DNA of 64,000 nucleotides from Prunella strophiata (Eukaryota; Chordata; Aves; Passeriformes; Prunellidae): contig JAZBQD010000001.1 of assembly GCA_036583965.1 (NCBI GenBank), positions 12,611,392 to 12,675,391 of the forward strand, written 5' to 3'. Numbering within the stretch: the stretch's first letter is position 1; every line of letters begins with the position of its first letter. Both the position numbers and the translations under genes were made by a program. Of this stretch, positions 1 through 11,100 are shown one piece after another. The notes below the pieces were generated by a model. It was not told where the DNA came from, did no database searches, and saw nothing but the letters and a program-made list of their open reading frames with translations.

Positions 1-582
1 TTTATTTTGATTCATTCCCCCTTCATTTTAAGGGATGAGAAACTACTCCTTGTTTCTGCAAATATCATCTTTGCTTCAAACACAGACTTCACTTGCTTGA
101 TAAAATAACCAGGCAAACACTACAAAAATAACTTATTTTGAAACAAATAAAGGATAAGTACAATTGCCAAAGATTTTTCAGGTGTGTTGGTTTGGCTTGC
201 TTTTTATTTTCTAAGTGTCTCTGGCAGGGGGAAAAAACTCAGGAGTAATATATCTGGATAATTTTGTAAAAGCAGCCAGGAAAAATGGAATTTGCTGTTG
301 CACCAAGAGGATTTATCTTAATGGCTTATAAAGCCATTGGCCAATGAAATTGGAAGTGTGACTCCACTTCTTTAAATATGATATGGTCCATATTCCTAAA
401 AAGTTACAGTTTGAAAATTAAAAAGCACCGCAGATCCTGTGGTGGAAAGACAAATGTAAGGTGCTGTCACATGGGTGATAAACACTCAGGCTGTGTTGGG
501 GAAGCAAGTTCTAAGACAGGACTGTCCCTGGCCTCCCAAAAAGGTGTTGATTGCCAGCAGGTTTTCCTGGCCAGCCCCTGGC
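1..582. other. Unique noncoding sequence, no feature seen
   Basis: AT-rich single-copy-looking DNA. Both strands carry only short open frames and I recognise no repeat or regulatory motif here. Confidence 0.5.
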
Positions 583-890
583 TCAGGTTGGAAGGGACAG
601 CAGGGGTTTTCTGTTACAATGTCCTGCTCAAGCAGGGTCATCCTAGAGCACATCTGGGTTATGTCCAGATGGTTCTTGAGTATCTCCAGTGAGGGAGACT
701 CCACAGCTCCTCCAGGCAATCTGTTCCAGTGCTCAGTCACCCACACAGTAAAGAAAAGATGATGTGCTGCTCTGTGTCTGCCTTTCCACCACTCCAGTGC
801 TGGATTCACAGAGAGTTTGAGGCTGTCTTGCCAGAGGGCAGCAGGGCCTCCCCTCAAGGCTTCTGGTGCTCATTGCTTTTTGTGGGCCAG
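583..890 (-). mobile_element. CR1 LINE fragment, 3' portion
   Basis: The plus strand shows the reverse complement of a CR1 3' end. It runs in order through a diverged 'ggttggaagggaca' block, 'tgctcaagcagggtca', 'gagggagactccaca' and 'aatctgttccagtgctcag'. A later block near 866-881 ('gtgctcattgctttttg') matches the next conserved CR1 segment after about 100 bp of less alignable sequence, which may be a local insertion. The element therefore lies on the minus strand. It is 5'-truncated, as most bird CR1 copies are, and has no coding capacity. Divergence is moderate. The match is from remembered CR1 sequence, so the subfamily is not assigned. Confidence 0.8.
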
Positions 891-2565
891 GAGGAACCAA
901 GGGGCTGCAGCTGCCTCTTGACAAAATGATCCAACCCACCAGAGTCCTTGGGAGTGCAGCTTCAGCCACTGTGGGCCCTGCTGACATTCATGAAAAATTC
1001 ACCAAAACCAGGAGAAACTTGAAGGGTCCTCGTTGCTTTTGCTGTCACTTCTCTTACCAATGGGGAAAAACATGCTGGGTTTGTAGAACATGGATCTGCT
1101 CTCATTTACACTGATGTACCCTTATTCAAAGAGGAAATCCTGGGTTACTCTGACTCAAGGGCTGCCCCTGGGAGCCATCCTGAGCTGTTCTAACAAAGCT
1201 GTGTTCTCCACGCCATCATTTACATAACTGCATGTCTGTCCTGCTTGATCCATGCCCTCATCAATATGCTTAGTGAGAGTGTTACTTGATTTGATTTATT
1301 CTGCTTTCTTCCAAATCATAGATTGATTCCACATAAAAATTCCTGGGGAAATCAGGCAGTTTCTCTGTAGCACTTGATTTTCTCTGCTGCAGCCCCCCTG
1401 AAAACTATAGTCTGAGAAAGAAAGGTACAGAGGCTGAGAATCAAAGCAGAAGGCTTCTGCAGTAAGCTGAGACTGAAATAAAAATGCACAGACATAGGTA
1501 ATGAAGGCTTGGAGAGGAGCAGTTCTTTTGCAATTGAATGTATCGAGCATCCAAACAAACAGCAGATTGTTTCTTGGGTTTCTTTTTTCCTATTTTTTTT
1601 TACATAACAGTATCTTTTGGGAGTCAAAGCCCTATGTATAATTAAGGAAGTTTCTTTTTTAAGCAGATGCATTGGGATGTGTGCTCTCTAAACAAAATAA
1701 ATAACCATTACAATATGAGAACCACCGGGGTCATTTTATCCCCGCCCCTCCTCCCTCCACTTTGAATTTTCTCTGTGGAAAATCAGAGCCATCCCTGCTG
1801 CCTCCTAGGAGCAGCACTGTGATCTTGCAGGCTCCTGCATCATGGGACCCCCTGTGCTGGCAATCAGACAGCAGTGGAGACCATCTCTGGGAGGAACAAA
1901 GACTGCACAGAGGTGGGAGGGTGGGCTGGGAACGAGGAAGCCAGAGCATCCCTGGGTGCCCTCCTTCCCAGGCCTTGTATTGGCATGGAAATGATTTCTC
2001 CTTATTGATTCCTGCCCTTGTTCATGTGCATGTCCCAGGAGGGTGTTTTTGCTCTGCTTGTGCTTATGTTTTTATTTGTACAGGGCTTAGGTGTCTATTG
2101 GAGAAAAGTGACACCCTTTCAGGATGGATGTCATTATGGTGTGACTGGATTGGCATCTAAAAGGCACATGCTTGATAGGATCTGCCTTGGAGGCAAAATC
2201 CTGCCCAGATCAAGGACAGCTTGTGCCCTGAGTGCTCCTAGAAACCACTGGCTCTCAGAAAATATTTTAATGGTGCAAGCAATAGGCTCTAATACAGACA
2301 GAGGGTAGCAGGACACATGGCAATAAGGAGGAGAGCAAGTGTTGCCAGGAGTGAGCCTTGGCATGCCTGCGAGAACACTGCTCACCTGGGAATTTCTCCA
2401 GCACAATCAGTAGGTTTGAGAAATTAATAAGACATTTTCAAGAAAGATGAGAAACCTGGACACAAATTATTGCTGATGCAAATGAATGAAAAACCTAAAT
2501 GGGCTGCATGGGGAGTGCCCAGAGGCAGAGTACTTCTGAAAACCAAGCTTGTTGCTCAGGTGTTT

Positions 2566-2599
2566 TGCTTTCCTTCAAATCTTGCTTTCCTTCACATCT
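2566..2599 (+). repeat. 17-bp tandem duplication (2 copies)
   Basis: The unit at 2566-2582 is repeated at 2583-2599 with a single mismatch (A to C). It looks like a replication-slippage duplication and no function is inferred. Confidence 0.85.
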
Positions 2600-4271
2600 T
2601 GTAGGCTAGGGTTCTTTTCTCTGTGCAAGCAATGTTGACATGTATGGTTTTCAGTTGTTTTTTTTTTTTGGGTTTGTTTCTTTTTTTGTTTTGTTTTTTC
2701 TTTTTCCTGAGGTATTTTTACATGGAGAGCTCTTACCCCATGTTTAAAGAAGAAAAATCCACAAAAGTTAAAATTCACCCAGGGGCAAAGACTCTGCTTG
2801 ACAGATGTCTGGCTACAGTCCAGATAGCCTGACTTCCACTTTGGGCTTTTGGGAAAGAAAGCAGCCCTTGGGACTAGGCAGATAGAAGGGTTCCTTGCAG
2901 TGTCTCCCACAGGCCAAGGGGTGAGGGGACTGGACAGATGATTTCAGGATTGGGTTCAGGAGTGGGGTCAGGCTGACTGACCTGTGCTCCTGACAGCTGC
3001 ATTGGGCTGTTCCAGGGAGGCACTTCTGGAGGGACTCAGCATGGCCAGAACCTTGCAGAGATGTCATGTCTTACCAGCTGGGCTGGCTGATGGACATGAG
3101 GGAGCAGCTCACAGGATGGAGAGAGGAAGGTCTGTTCTTCCTCCATGGCTTTGGTTTTTCAAGATGGATTTTTCATGTCAGGAGTGTTCTTCACTCACCA
3201 GGGCAGATGGCTGTGTCCCACCATGCTGACCTAACCTTTTCATCCTTATCTTGGGCTGCAAAAGCAGGGCAGTCAGCAGCAATCAGACAAATCATGGAGA
3301 AGTTCCCAGTGTTCCACAGATGCAGAACCAGGAAAGACTGGTGGTGTTAGGGCTGCAGCATTTCCCATCCCTGACCTGGTCCCTTGTAGCCACAGGTGTC
3401 TCAGTGAGATCCATTGAGTTATAACAGACTTAATGATGATGTTCTTCATCCTTTTTTTTTCTGAAATATATTCTTTCAGGGCTTGGGCCATTGGCTCTCT
3501 CTGGAAGCTGTGTCCCAGGCCATGGGACTGGCATGATCTGCCAATAAATGCTTTGAATCTTTTCAATGTTGGAGCAGTGGTGGGAGTGAAGGCTCATCTT
3601 TTCCAAGCCTTTTCCCATATTTTTTCATCAGTATGTCAGGGTGACCTCAGGGCTAGCCTAAGCCAACCTTCTCATTCCCACCAAGCCAGGAGATACTCAG
3701 ATTTAATTTACCAACTTGGAGGCTTTCTGAGGCAGTGAGATATCCTCAGATGAAACACTATATTTCAAGATGATTATTGTTATAGTTAATGGAAAAGCAG
3801 TTTATATGAAACACTCTGTTCTCTCTGTGTCCCACACTTCTACAGGACATTCTGGATAACTGGTACCATAAAAGTGTGCTTTTGGCAGGATTCAGATAGC
3901 AGTAAAGTTAAGCACTTTAGATTACAACTAGGGAGAGAGAAGGGGGAGAAAGGAAATTCCTTTGAAAATTATAATTTCATCATGATAAAGTTGGCTGAAG
4001 AAGTGCAACAACAGATAAAAATCAGCCTTGGTAAAAGGCTGTGACCATTCAATAAAACAGTGAAACATTGAAATGTGCAGAATGTGTTTCACCATGAATT
4101 AAAAGTGCAGAGAGTTCATCAGTGAGCAGCAGTTAGCTAATGAGAAAAACAGATCCATGCATTTAGGAAATGTAAAGAAAACTTAAACCTTGTAAATTTT
4201 TATGCATTACCCCCTGCAGCAAAATATGAAAACCAGGTTAAAAGAAAATAAAAAAACCCAAACTCTTTCCT

Positions 4272-4291
4272 CCCCCCCCCCCCAAAAAAAA
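4272..4291 (+). repeat. C12 followed by A8 homopolymer tract
   Basis: Twelve C residues are followed directly by eight A residues. On the minus strand this is a T-to-G junction, like the ones near 19.9 and 60.4 kb. Homopolymer lengths in such tracts are prone to sequencing error. Confidence 0.9.
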
Positions 4292-5394
4292 CTCAACCAA
4301 AACCAAACCCACTGAGTATGTCCATAAATATAATTAGGTGAGTTAGTCAAAAGAGAAAAAAAAAAAAAGAATTTAGGAAAAAAACACTATTGACATATTG
4401 AGAACAGAAATACTGAGCCATAGAAAAATACCAATTTTTAATTCTCCTGAACATAATTTTTATTCCTCAGTTATAAAACAGATTTTTTTTTTTTCCAGCT
4501 CCTTTTGGCAAGCCCAATCTGCTGGAAATATTGAATAATGGATATGTTCTATAGGTACATCCTCAGAAGGACACCTAGAAATGACAAAGACAGTTTTATC
4601 AACTGTCTGTTGAAGTCTACAGGTAAATGATTGTCCTAGAGTCAACCAGAAATCCAGAGCAATATCTGGAAGAGAAAAACATCTAGGATCCTAGATTTTC
4701 ATAGCTTGTTCATAATTTTAAAAATTCGCTGGAAGGTACCATACTGGAAAATCCAATCTACAAATATGCCTTCAGGATAGACAAGAGAGTGCTTTTAAAA
4801 CTAAGGCAACAGTTGGATAAACTGATTTAAAAACATGTGTTGTGTAGAGGAAATGCTAATACACTCCAATTTATTAATCTATTAATCTAAGAGGTAATTT
4901 TGCATGATATGAAACTCTTTCAAAATCTATCAAATACTTTACTTTTTAAATTTTTTTTCCTCCTAATTGTTCAGCACCATTGACACACTTTATACATACA
5001 GGAGCAGTCTCTTTGCCTGGTGAAGTTAGAGAGGACTGTAGCTGCCTTCAAGTACGTCCCTCCTTTCTGCAGGCTACATCTTCCCTGAGGCTGGCTGCCC
5101 TCCAGTGTGCTTGCTAGAGCAGGAAGCACCATCCAAGCTCTGGCTTGAGATGCTGCCTGCAAGGTCCTTAAACCTTAGACTGGTTGAAAGGATCTGAAAC
5201 ATGCAAGGCCAAATTAAGTGTTGGCACCTTGCCACCAAGATGGCCCAGATGTTAAAGCACATTCATCTCTGAGGAGAAGTTGTCTTGGATCAGGTGGAGA
5301 TTGGCTTAAGTGCAGGCTGGCTGCCTGAATCCCTGTTTTCCTGTCCATGCAGGGTGCCTTCAAACAGTCCCTGCTCTGTAAAGCCACCATGTAT

Positions 5395-5705
5395 CACAGG
5401 ATACCTCTGGAAACAGAGTCAGCACATCTCTAGTCCAACCTTCTGCTCAAAGAATGTTCAGCAGTGAGGTTGGAGAAGGTTGATCATGGCTTTATCCAAT
5501 TGTGCTCCCAAAACTTCCAAGGATGAAGACAGCTCTGTCTCTTGGGACATCCCACAGCTTCATTGTCTTAATGCTAAAAATTTCTTCTTTCAAATCATGT
5601 CAGTTGTCTCCTGTCATCCTGCACTGGCTCTTGATGCCATGAGGGCTTTGGATCTCTGATCGTGTCTTATCAATGTCAGCCTCTTAGGTACTGGAGGAGG
5701 TTAAA
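5395..5705 (-). mobile_element. CR1 LINE fragment, old copy
   Basis: The plus strand carries diverged CR1 3'-end blocks in antisense order: 'catctctagtccaacctt', 'ctgctcaaagaatgttcagc', 'acttccaaggatgaagac', then the equivalent of the 'aaatttcttctttcaaatc' block, and finally 'atcaatgtcagcctcttagg'. This order is that of a minus-strand CR1. The 8-bp terminal repeat that normally marks the 3' end is not convincingly visible. Divergence is higher than in the 37.7-kb copy, so it is probably an older insertion. No open frame survives. The subfamily cannot be set by eye. Confidence 0.75.
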
Positions 5706-5856
5706 CAACTCTGGAGGATGTAGATTGATTTCACACTCATGTACATGGTTGGGATAACTGAAAAACTACTCAAAGTCTACTGAGAACCTCTGCAAATGCA
5801 TTAAAGCAAACCTCCCCAAAAACTGCAGCAAGTTTTTCTTTCTGCTTCCCACACAG
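5706..5856. other. Noncoding sequence between CR1 and candidate exon
   Basis: Unique sequence ending in the pyrimidine-rich tract that forms the possible splice acceptor at 5855-5856. Confidence 0.4.
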
Positions 5857-5988
5857 ATCCTTTTGTGGTCAAGCTGGAGTATCCACTGCCATGCAGCAGC
5901 CAGGAGCCTCCTGATCTGCCACAGCTGACAAGGACATTGCAGGTTCTGCAAGAGACCCTGCAGAGGTGCCTGGCTGGGTCTATCCAAG
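5857..5988 (+). CDS. Weak candidate internal exon of an unknown gene
   Basis: A pyrimidine-rich tract ends in 'cccacacag' at 5856 and a donor-like 'caag|gtaacc' follows 5988. This encloses 132 bp with one frame open throughout, phase 1 on both sides. The frame encodes about 44 residues beginning near DPFVVKLEYPLP and continuing LPQLTRTLQVLQETLQRCLA, an amphipathic leucine-rich helix with one cysteine. I do not recognise the protein. No partner exons were identified within the window, the donor is only fair, and such combinations arise by chance in 64 kb. It is offered as a lead, not a gene call. Cross-species alignment or RNA-seq would settle it. Confidence 0.2.
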
Positions 5989-7064
5989 GTAACCACAGCT
6001 GCCAGCCCTTCCTGACTGGCCTGCAGGTGCTGGGGAAGGCTGCCTGATCAGCTCACTGGGAGTGGGTTTGGTTTCCTGGTCATCTTTCAGGGACCCAGGA
6101 TTGCAGAGATCTCAAAAACCAGGGACCTAGCATGATCAAAATCTCCTTAAATTTGAAGCAGGCATCTACAGTAATCCAACAGATGTCAAATCTGACCTAG
6201 AGGACATACACCCACCTCCCCTCCTACATAATATACAGTAGCAGTTAACTGTAATGAGTGGTAATATAACTCAAGTGCCAAAGGGATTAGACATAGAGGG
6301 TCCAGCATAAAACACAATACTCAGAGTTTATTCTCTTTATTTTTTTCCCCTTTAATTTTAATGTGGTGGGCTGGGGCATTTGTATTTAATCCCGTTGTTG
6401 CATGTATGTTGCATTATTTTCAGTCTATAAAATTTATATTCCTCTTCAATTAGATTACAGCTCAACCAAAAAAGAGGGGATTCTGCTCTATGAATGCCAT
6501 TCCAGTTCTTACAGAGCACAGGCAATTGTCACCTCTTTCCTCCCCTCTCCCCTCATCCCCCCCTGTCCTGCTCCTTTCCTTAACTCAGCTGTGCTGCAGC
6601 ACTTGATCAATTGCAGCAGCACTAGAAAAAAAAAGTTAGTCATACATGATCAGCAAAATGGCCCAAATGATGTCATCCATCAAGATGGACATCGCAATTT
6701 GCCAACTATTTTCTCATAAATCAAATCACAGTCCCACAAGGAAGAAGAGCAGCTCATGAAGAGCCAACATGGCAGCAGTTATCGGCAGACTGAGAGAAAT
6801 GCTCCCTCAAGTATACAGTAATTATTTTTACTCGATGGGAAATAAAGAGGGGAGAGATGGTAGTGTAGAACTGGAGAGTGTCTGCCTCACTTCATTACTA
6901 TTCCCTAGGCAAGGGGAGCAACATATGCTTTTCATTGTGAAGCCAATAATTTTGAATCTTGGGACAGGTGAAAACTTAAATGACATTTGCAAACCTTGAT
7001 TTATTTCCCTGCTTAACTCTGGAACATGCCTTAGATTTAGCTTATAAGTTTCAATAGATTAGTG
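5989..7064. other. Noncoding sequence, nothing recognised
   Basis: Mixed-composition unique DNA. No repeat family or plausible exon was seen apart from the candidate exon upstream. Confidence 0.45.
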
Positions 7065-7160
7065 GCCAGTGTCACTGAATTTGCTGTGACCTTTAGCAAG
7101 TCTTTCCCTTTTTGAATCAGTTAATTAAATATTTTGGATACTAATAATGCCTTACTTAAA
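7065..7160 (+). mobile_element. MIR-like SINE fragment
   Basis: The series 'gctgtgacctttagcaagtc', then 'tgaatcagttaattaaat', then 'ggatactaataatgcctta' follows the central MIR consensus in order (tgtgaccttgggcaagtc, then the cctcagtttcctcatctgtaaaat block, then gggataataatacctacc). It is strongly diverged, as expected for an ancient amniote SINE. The core order is the main support. Assignment is by memory of the consensus. Confidence 0.5.
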
Positions 7161-7569
7161 CCATCCCAGTTTTCTTTTTGTGTACACATATGAAACAACA
7201 GGGGGATAGCAGGAACACTTGAATTTTTTATTGAGATTGTCTCTTGCATTTTTTCCTCTCTCTTTCCCTCGCTTTCTCTGTTTTTCCCCTCCCATGTGCA
7301 ATTTTACTTGCTGGAAATCTCATTAAAAGTTATTTATGAGCTGCTAGTGATCCCGTAAGAATTACACCTAATTCAGTCTGTAAAGCTTTTGAGTTACATT
7401 GCTTCCCAGGAATAGTCCCTACAGCCAGAAGGACCACCTTTCCCATTGTTTGACTTTCCTTATCATTAGTATAAATACTTCATGAGAGGTTCCTTACAAA
7501 TGCAGAGAGGCTCATTGACAGGATTTAGGCACCAAGTGCCATTTGGTATGTTAAGATTTTGCTTCCTGA
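7161..7569. other. Unique noncoding spacer between MIR-like fragments
   Basis: AT-rich sequence with no feature I can name. Confidence 0.45.
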
Positions 7570-7665
7570 TTCTTTCACTCATGCCATTTTACATGTGGGG
7601 AAACTAATGATTCATAAAGGTGACATCATTTGTGCAAGACTCACAGAACATGTCAAGAAAAGTCT
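7570..7665 (-). mobile_element. MIR-like SINE fragment
   Basis: The plus strand reads 'ccattttacatgtggggaaa', then 'ctaatgattcataaaggtga', then 'tttgtgcaagactcacag'. This parallels the reverse complement of MIR (cattttacagatgaggaaactgaggca..., acttgcccaaggtcacacag). Only the central core is recognisable. Divergence is high, so confidence is moderate. Confidence 0.5.
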
Positions 7666-8034
7666 GTTTCCTTGAAAACAGACAAAGGTTAATAATATTA
7701 TGGTCTAGAGTTGTATTTACTAATCAAATTAAACCTACTAGGGAAACTTCAGAGGGGTTAGGGATTCAAGAAAAACATTCTTTATCTCTCTAGAAGTGAA
7801 GAATTTGCTTCTTTCTCAGCCTGTAATTGTATTGTCAGGCTGCATTTTTAGAAGTTTTTCAGAGTGACAGTGAAAATGTACCTAATATGTTCAGTATAAA
7901 CTATTAGATATCCTGATTTTTCTGTAAGACTTGGGACTTTATGCTCTTCTGTCTTAGTTCAGTTTACCATTTGGGGCAGTTGTCTTAATAATCATAAGAC
8001 AATGAATATAGGTTTCTTATTTTCCTCCAGTAGT

Positions 8035-8160
8035 CAGATAAACTTAGGAAAATAGAGCAGTTAAATAATCTGTCAAGGGCTGTAGTTAGGAAATATGGAT
8101 AGGGAAAATTAGTGAGAATTGGCATCATCTTTTTGCTAGGCCAGGCAGCCACCTCCTTGT
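8035..8160 (-). mobile_element. MIR-like SINE fragment reaching the tRNA-like end
   Basis: The antisense core ('gcagttaaataatctgtcaa') is followed by a diverged middle and then 'tgctaggccaggcagcc'. The last part resembles the antisense tRNA-derived head of MIR (cactaggccacgctgcctc). Core and head occur in the correct order and spacing for a minus-strand copy. It lies about 370 bp from the previous antisense fragment, but the duplicated core region shows the two are separate insertions. Confidence 0.5.
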
Positions 8161-11100
8161 TCTGTGATACTGGAAAGGCAACAGGTAACAATTGGTGCAG
8201 AAGATCTTCCCCAGGCACCAGTGTCTGACCAGACACACAGAGTGTTTGGGCATCTGATTAATTTAATTGTGAATAAACATCTGCTGAATTTTGGCATTTA
8301 CAGCTCTCAAGACAAATCAGGCCAGTTTATAGTGCTAGAGAATGTAAGCACAGCAAGAGATGGTCTCTGCTCCAATAGAGAAAGGAAGCAGGACTAAAAG
8401 GGGAGTGTGATCCCCTTCCTTCACTGGTGTGGAGTGGAGAGGATATAAATATGCTCACCAAGGTGAGTGAAGTCTGCCAGGGGGCTGAGAACTGAACCTC
8501 AGTCTCAAATCCCAGCCTTGACCTGTGGCCACAAAAAGCCTGTCCTTCCTCCTACCCCTGCTAATTGGCTTACCCAGCCCACCCAGTGAACATCAAAAAC
8601 CCTTCCAGGTCAGCTTTCAATACAGGGAGAAATTTCAAGGGGGAGAAAAATAGCTCACTTGGGATGAAGCAAGCTTTGTTTCATCAACTGTCAGGAAGAA
8701 CTCCTGCTTTTGTTTGAAGGAGGAGTGAAGACAGGAAGAAAGTGAGATGAAATCCACGTTATTTTCTAACCAGTCAGGGAGAAGCAGGAGGTGGACAGAG
8801 ACTGAGATGACCTGGTTCATCTGTCTTGCTTTTGAGGGTGGCCCTTCACTGATCTCAGCTGAGCAGACCTGGAGCTTCTCTCTCACTCATCCTGACCCAG
8901 GCTGATGTCCAGAAGTCACTGTGGAGTGCAGAGAACAGTATGTAACATCTTACTGAAAAATAAAACACAGAAACCTCTTGCTTTCCTAAAAGCAGTAAAG
9001 GACACAAGGAGGGGTGAAGATAGAAAGTATAACCTACTTGGGGATTTGCAGCCCAGACTACAGAAAAAATTGAAATGATGTTATGCCAAGATACTCTAGA
9101 GAATCACTGATAAAAGAATAAAAGATTATAAATGTCTTGTCCTTAATTAATTATATAGCTCAAAAACAAAGACTACATTTCCTCAGAGTTCTCAGTTTTC
9201 CTTCTCATGTAGTACACACTCAGCACCAGGATTCACAGTTCACTCATACTGGAATTCCACTTGGTGCCATTCCACTTGCCATTGGATTCCCAACTTTTCA
9301 AAATAACTTGTCTTAAAAAAATTAATGGTTATTTTCCTCCAGGCTAACAGGAGCTAATACAAACAGAACATTTCCCTTGCTCACTACAAATTGCATTTGA
9401 TTAAGCAAACAAGAAAAAACTGACTTTATCTTCTCAAAACCACTCAACATTACCTACAACAGACTTTCTGGTCTAGGTTTAAGGGCAGAAAAATTTTGTT
9501 TGTTTTGATCAGGAGAGAGGCTGCTGGTTAGTGTTGGCTAATGGCTGAGACAGGACTCTGGGAATCCACCCTCCCAGGCTCCCCATGGCTCCTCCTTTGA
9601 CTTGTGATGGGAAGGCCATTTTGGCTCTGACTTTGCAAAACCTTAAGCAAGGCAGTTAAGAGGTTCAGGTGGATCAGATAATGCAAAGCTGAGGTGTCTG
9701 GGGCAGCCCCTGTGTCTCACAATCAGGATTTATACAAGGGGACACACTCAACTGATGCTGGCACCCATGATGGTCCACACTTTCCTTATTGCTAAGGCTT
9801 TATATCATATTTTTTTTTTTGTTAAAGGGAATTACTGTATTAGTAGTTGGAGTAAGAACTCTTAATTGAACCCTGAGAGAGGAAAGAGAGTGAGAGTGAG
9901 AGAGAAAGCTCCTGCTGCAAAATGCCAGTTTAGAGGATCCCACCTACCTCAGAAGCCATTTTTCCAGCTGGGTCTGATGGCTCCCAGAAGTCAGGCAGAA
10001 GCCCAAAATGCTCAAATTACGACCAGATACAATTTCCAGCTGGAAAAAGAGAACATACTAAGAACATATAGGTGTGTGGAAGCTACTAAAACAGGGGGGA
10101 AAGAATCAAAAAAGGCAAAAGTTCTCTTTCTGAAAAGAAAAACCCCAATGGAACAGGTAAGGGGTTTTCTTTTGAGACGCTCCAACTTGTTCTCTGTGAC
10201 ACAAACATCTCTCCCAGCTTCCTGAGAGCACTGCATGTAGTGCAGTGGAGCAGACTTGCTGGTTCTGGTCCAGCCAAGCCCCTAATAAGTCAGGCTGAAA
10301 TCTGCTTAAAATTTTCCTTTTCTCATTTCCTATGACTCCACAAGAGTCTGCTCTCCACAAGATAGGATCTTAATCCCAGTCTCTCCTGTATACCCCCAGC
10401 ATACTCTGCTCAAATTGATGTGAATATTGGGGCAGGCAGGGAGAGAAGAGAATTTCCTTCAGTATCTGTAACCCTTCTCCTTTTAGCCAAGAAAATAAAA
10501 ATGGTAATCCCTTACACTTCATTTAGAAAATGGGTTTCCACAGCTATGGAAAGCTGAAGTTGCTATTGTCATTGCTTTTCATCTGATTTCCACTAGGTCT
10601 GCAGGCCCTCCCTGCCAACATGACACCCTAAAACGAATGTGTAATGTGGTTGTGATCAGACTAGTCATGGATTAGAACTTCTTCACAGTGAAATTATTTC
10701 TTTGCATTTATCTTTCCAATGTCTATTTGCCAATTTTTTATTCAGTGCCATGTTCTGTGGCAACAATTCTTAGTTTTCTGCCTATTATCACTCCTAGACT
10801 TCTTTTATCTCTCTTGGCTTCATCTTTCCATTAAATATTACTAGCACTGGAATATTTTTTCTCTCAGATCTTGCATTTCATCTACTTGAATCTAATTTTG
10901 TTGTGGTTTTAATATTTGGCTTGACAGAGAGACAATTTCCTCTGTTCACAGGCTGAAATTGGTTTTGTTTTATTGATAACTCTGTTCATTTCTGCTATCA
11001 AATAACCATTACACATTTTCATTTGGTACAATTGCTCAGCCACTTTGCATTGCCAATAACTAACAGTGAAAATGTACTGGTAAAAAAGTGAAAAATACTG

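Larger units (their letters stand above)
891..5394. other. Noncoding stretch with minor simple repeats
   Basis: No gene or interspersed repeat is recognisable. The stretch holds a 17-bp tandem duplication (2566-2599), a T-rich tract (2656-2707), a C12/A8 tract (4272-4291) and an A13 run (4356-4368). Open frames of up to 132 codons overlap each other on both strands and resemble no known protein. Confidence 0.5.

Noticed and set aside
8300..8360. 'agagatggtctctgctcc' resembling an old amniote repeat tail
   Set aside because: A single short block, with no ordered series of matches.
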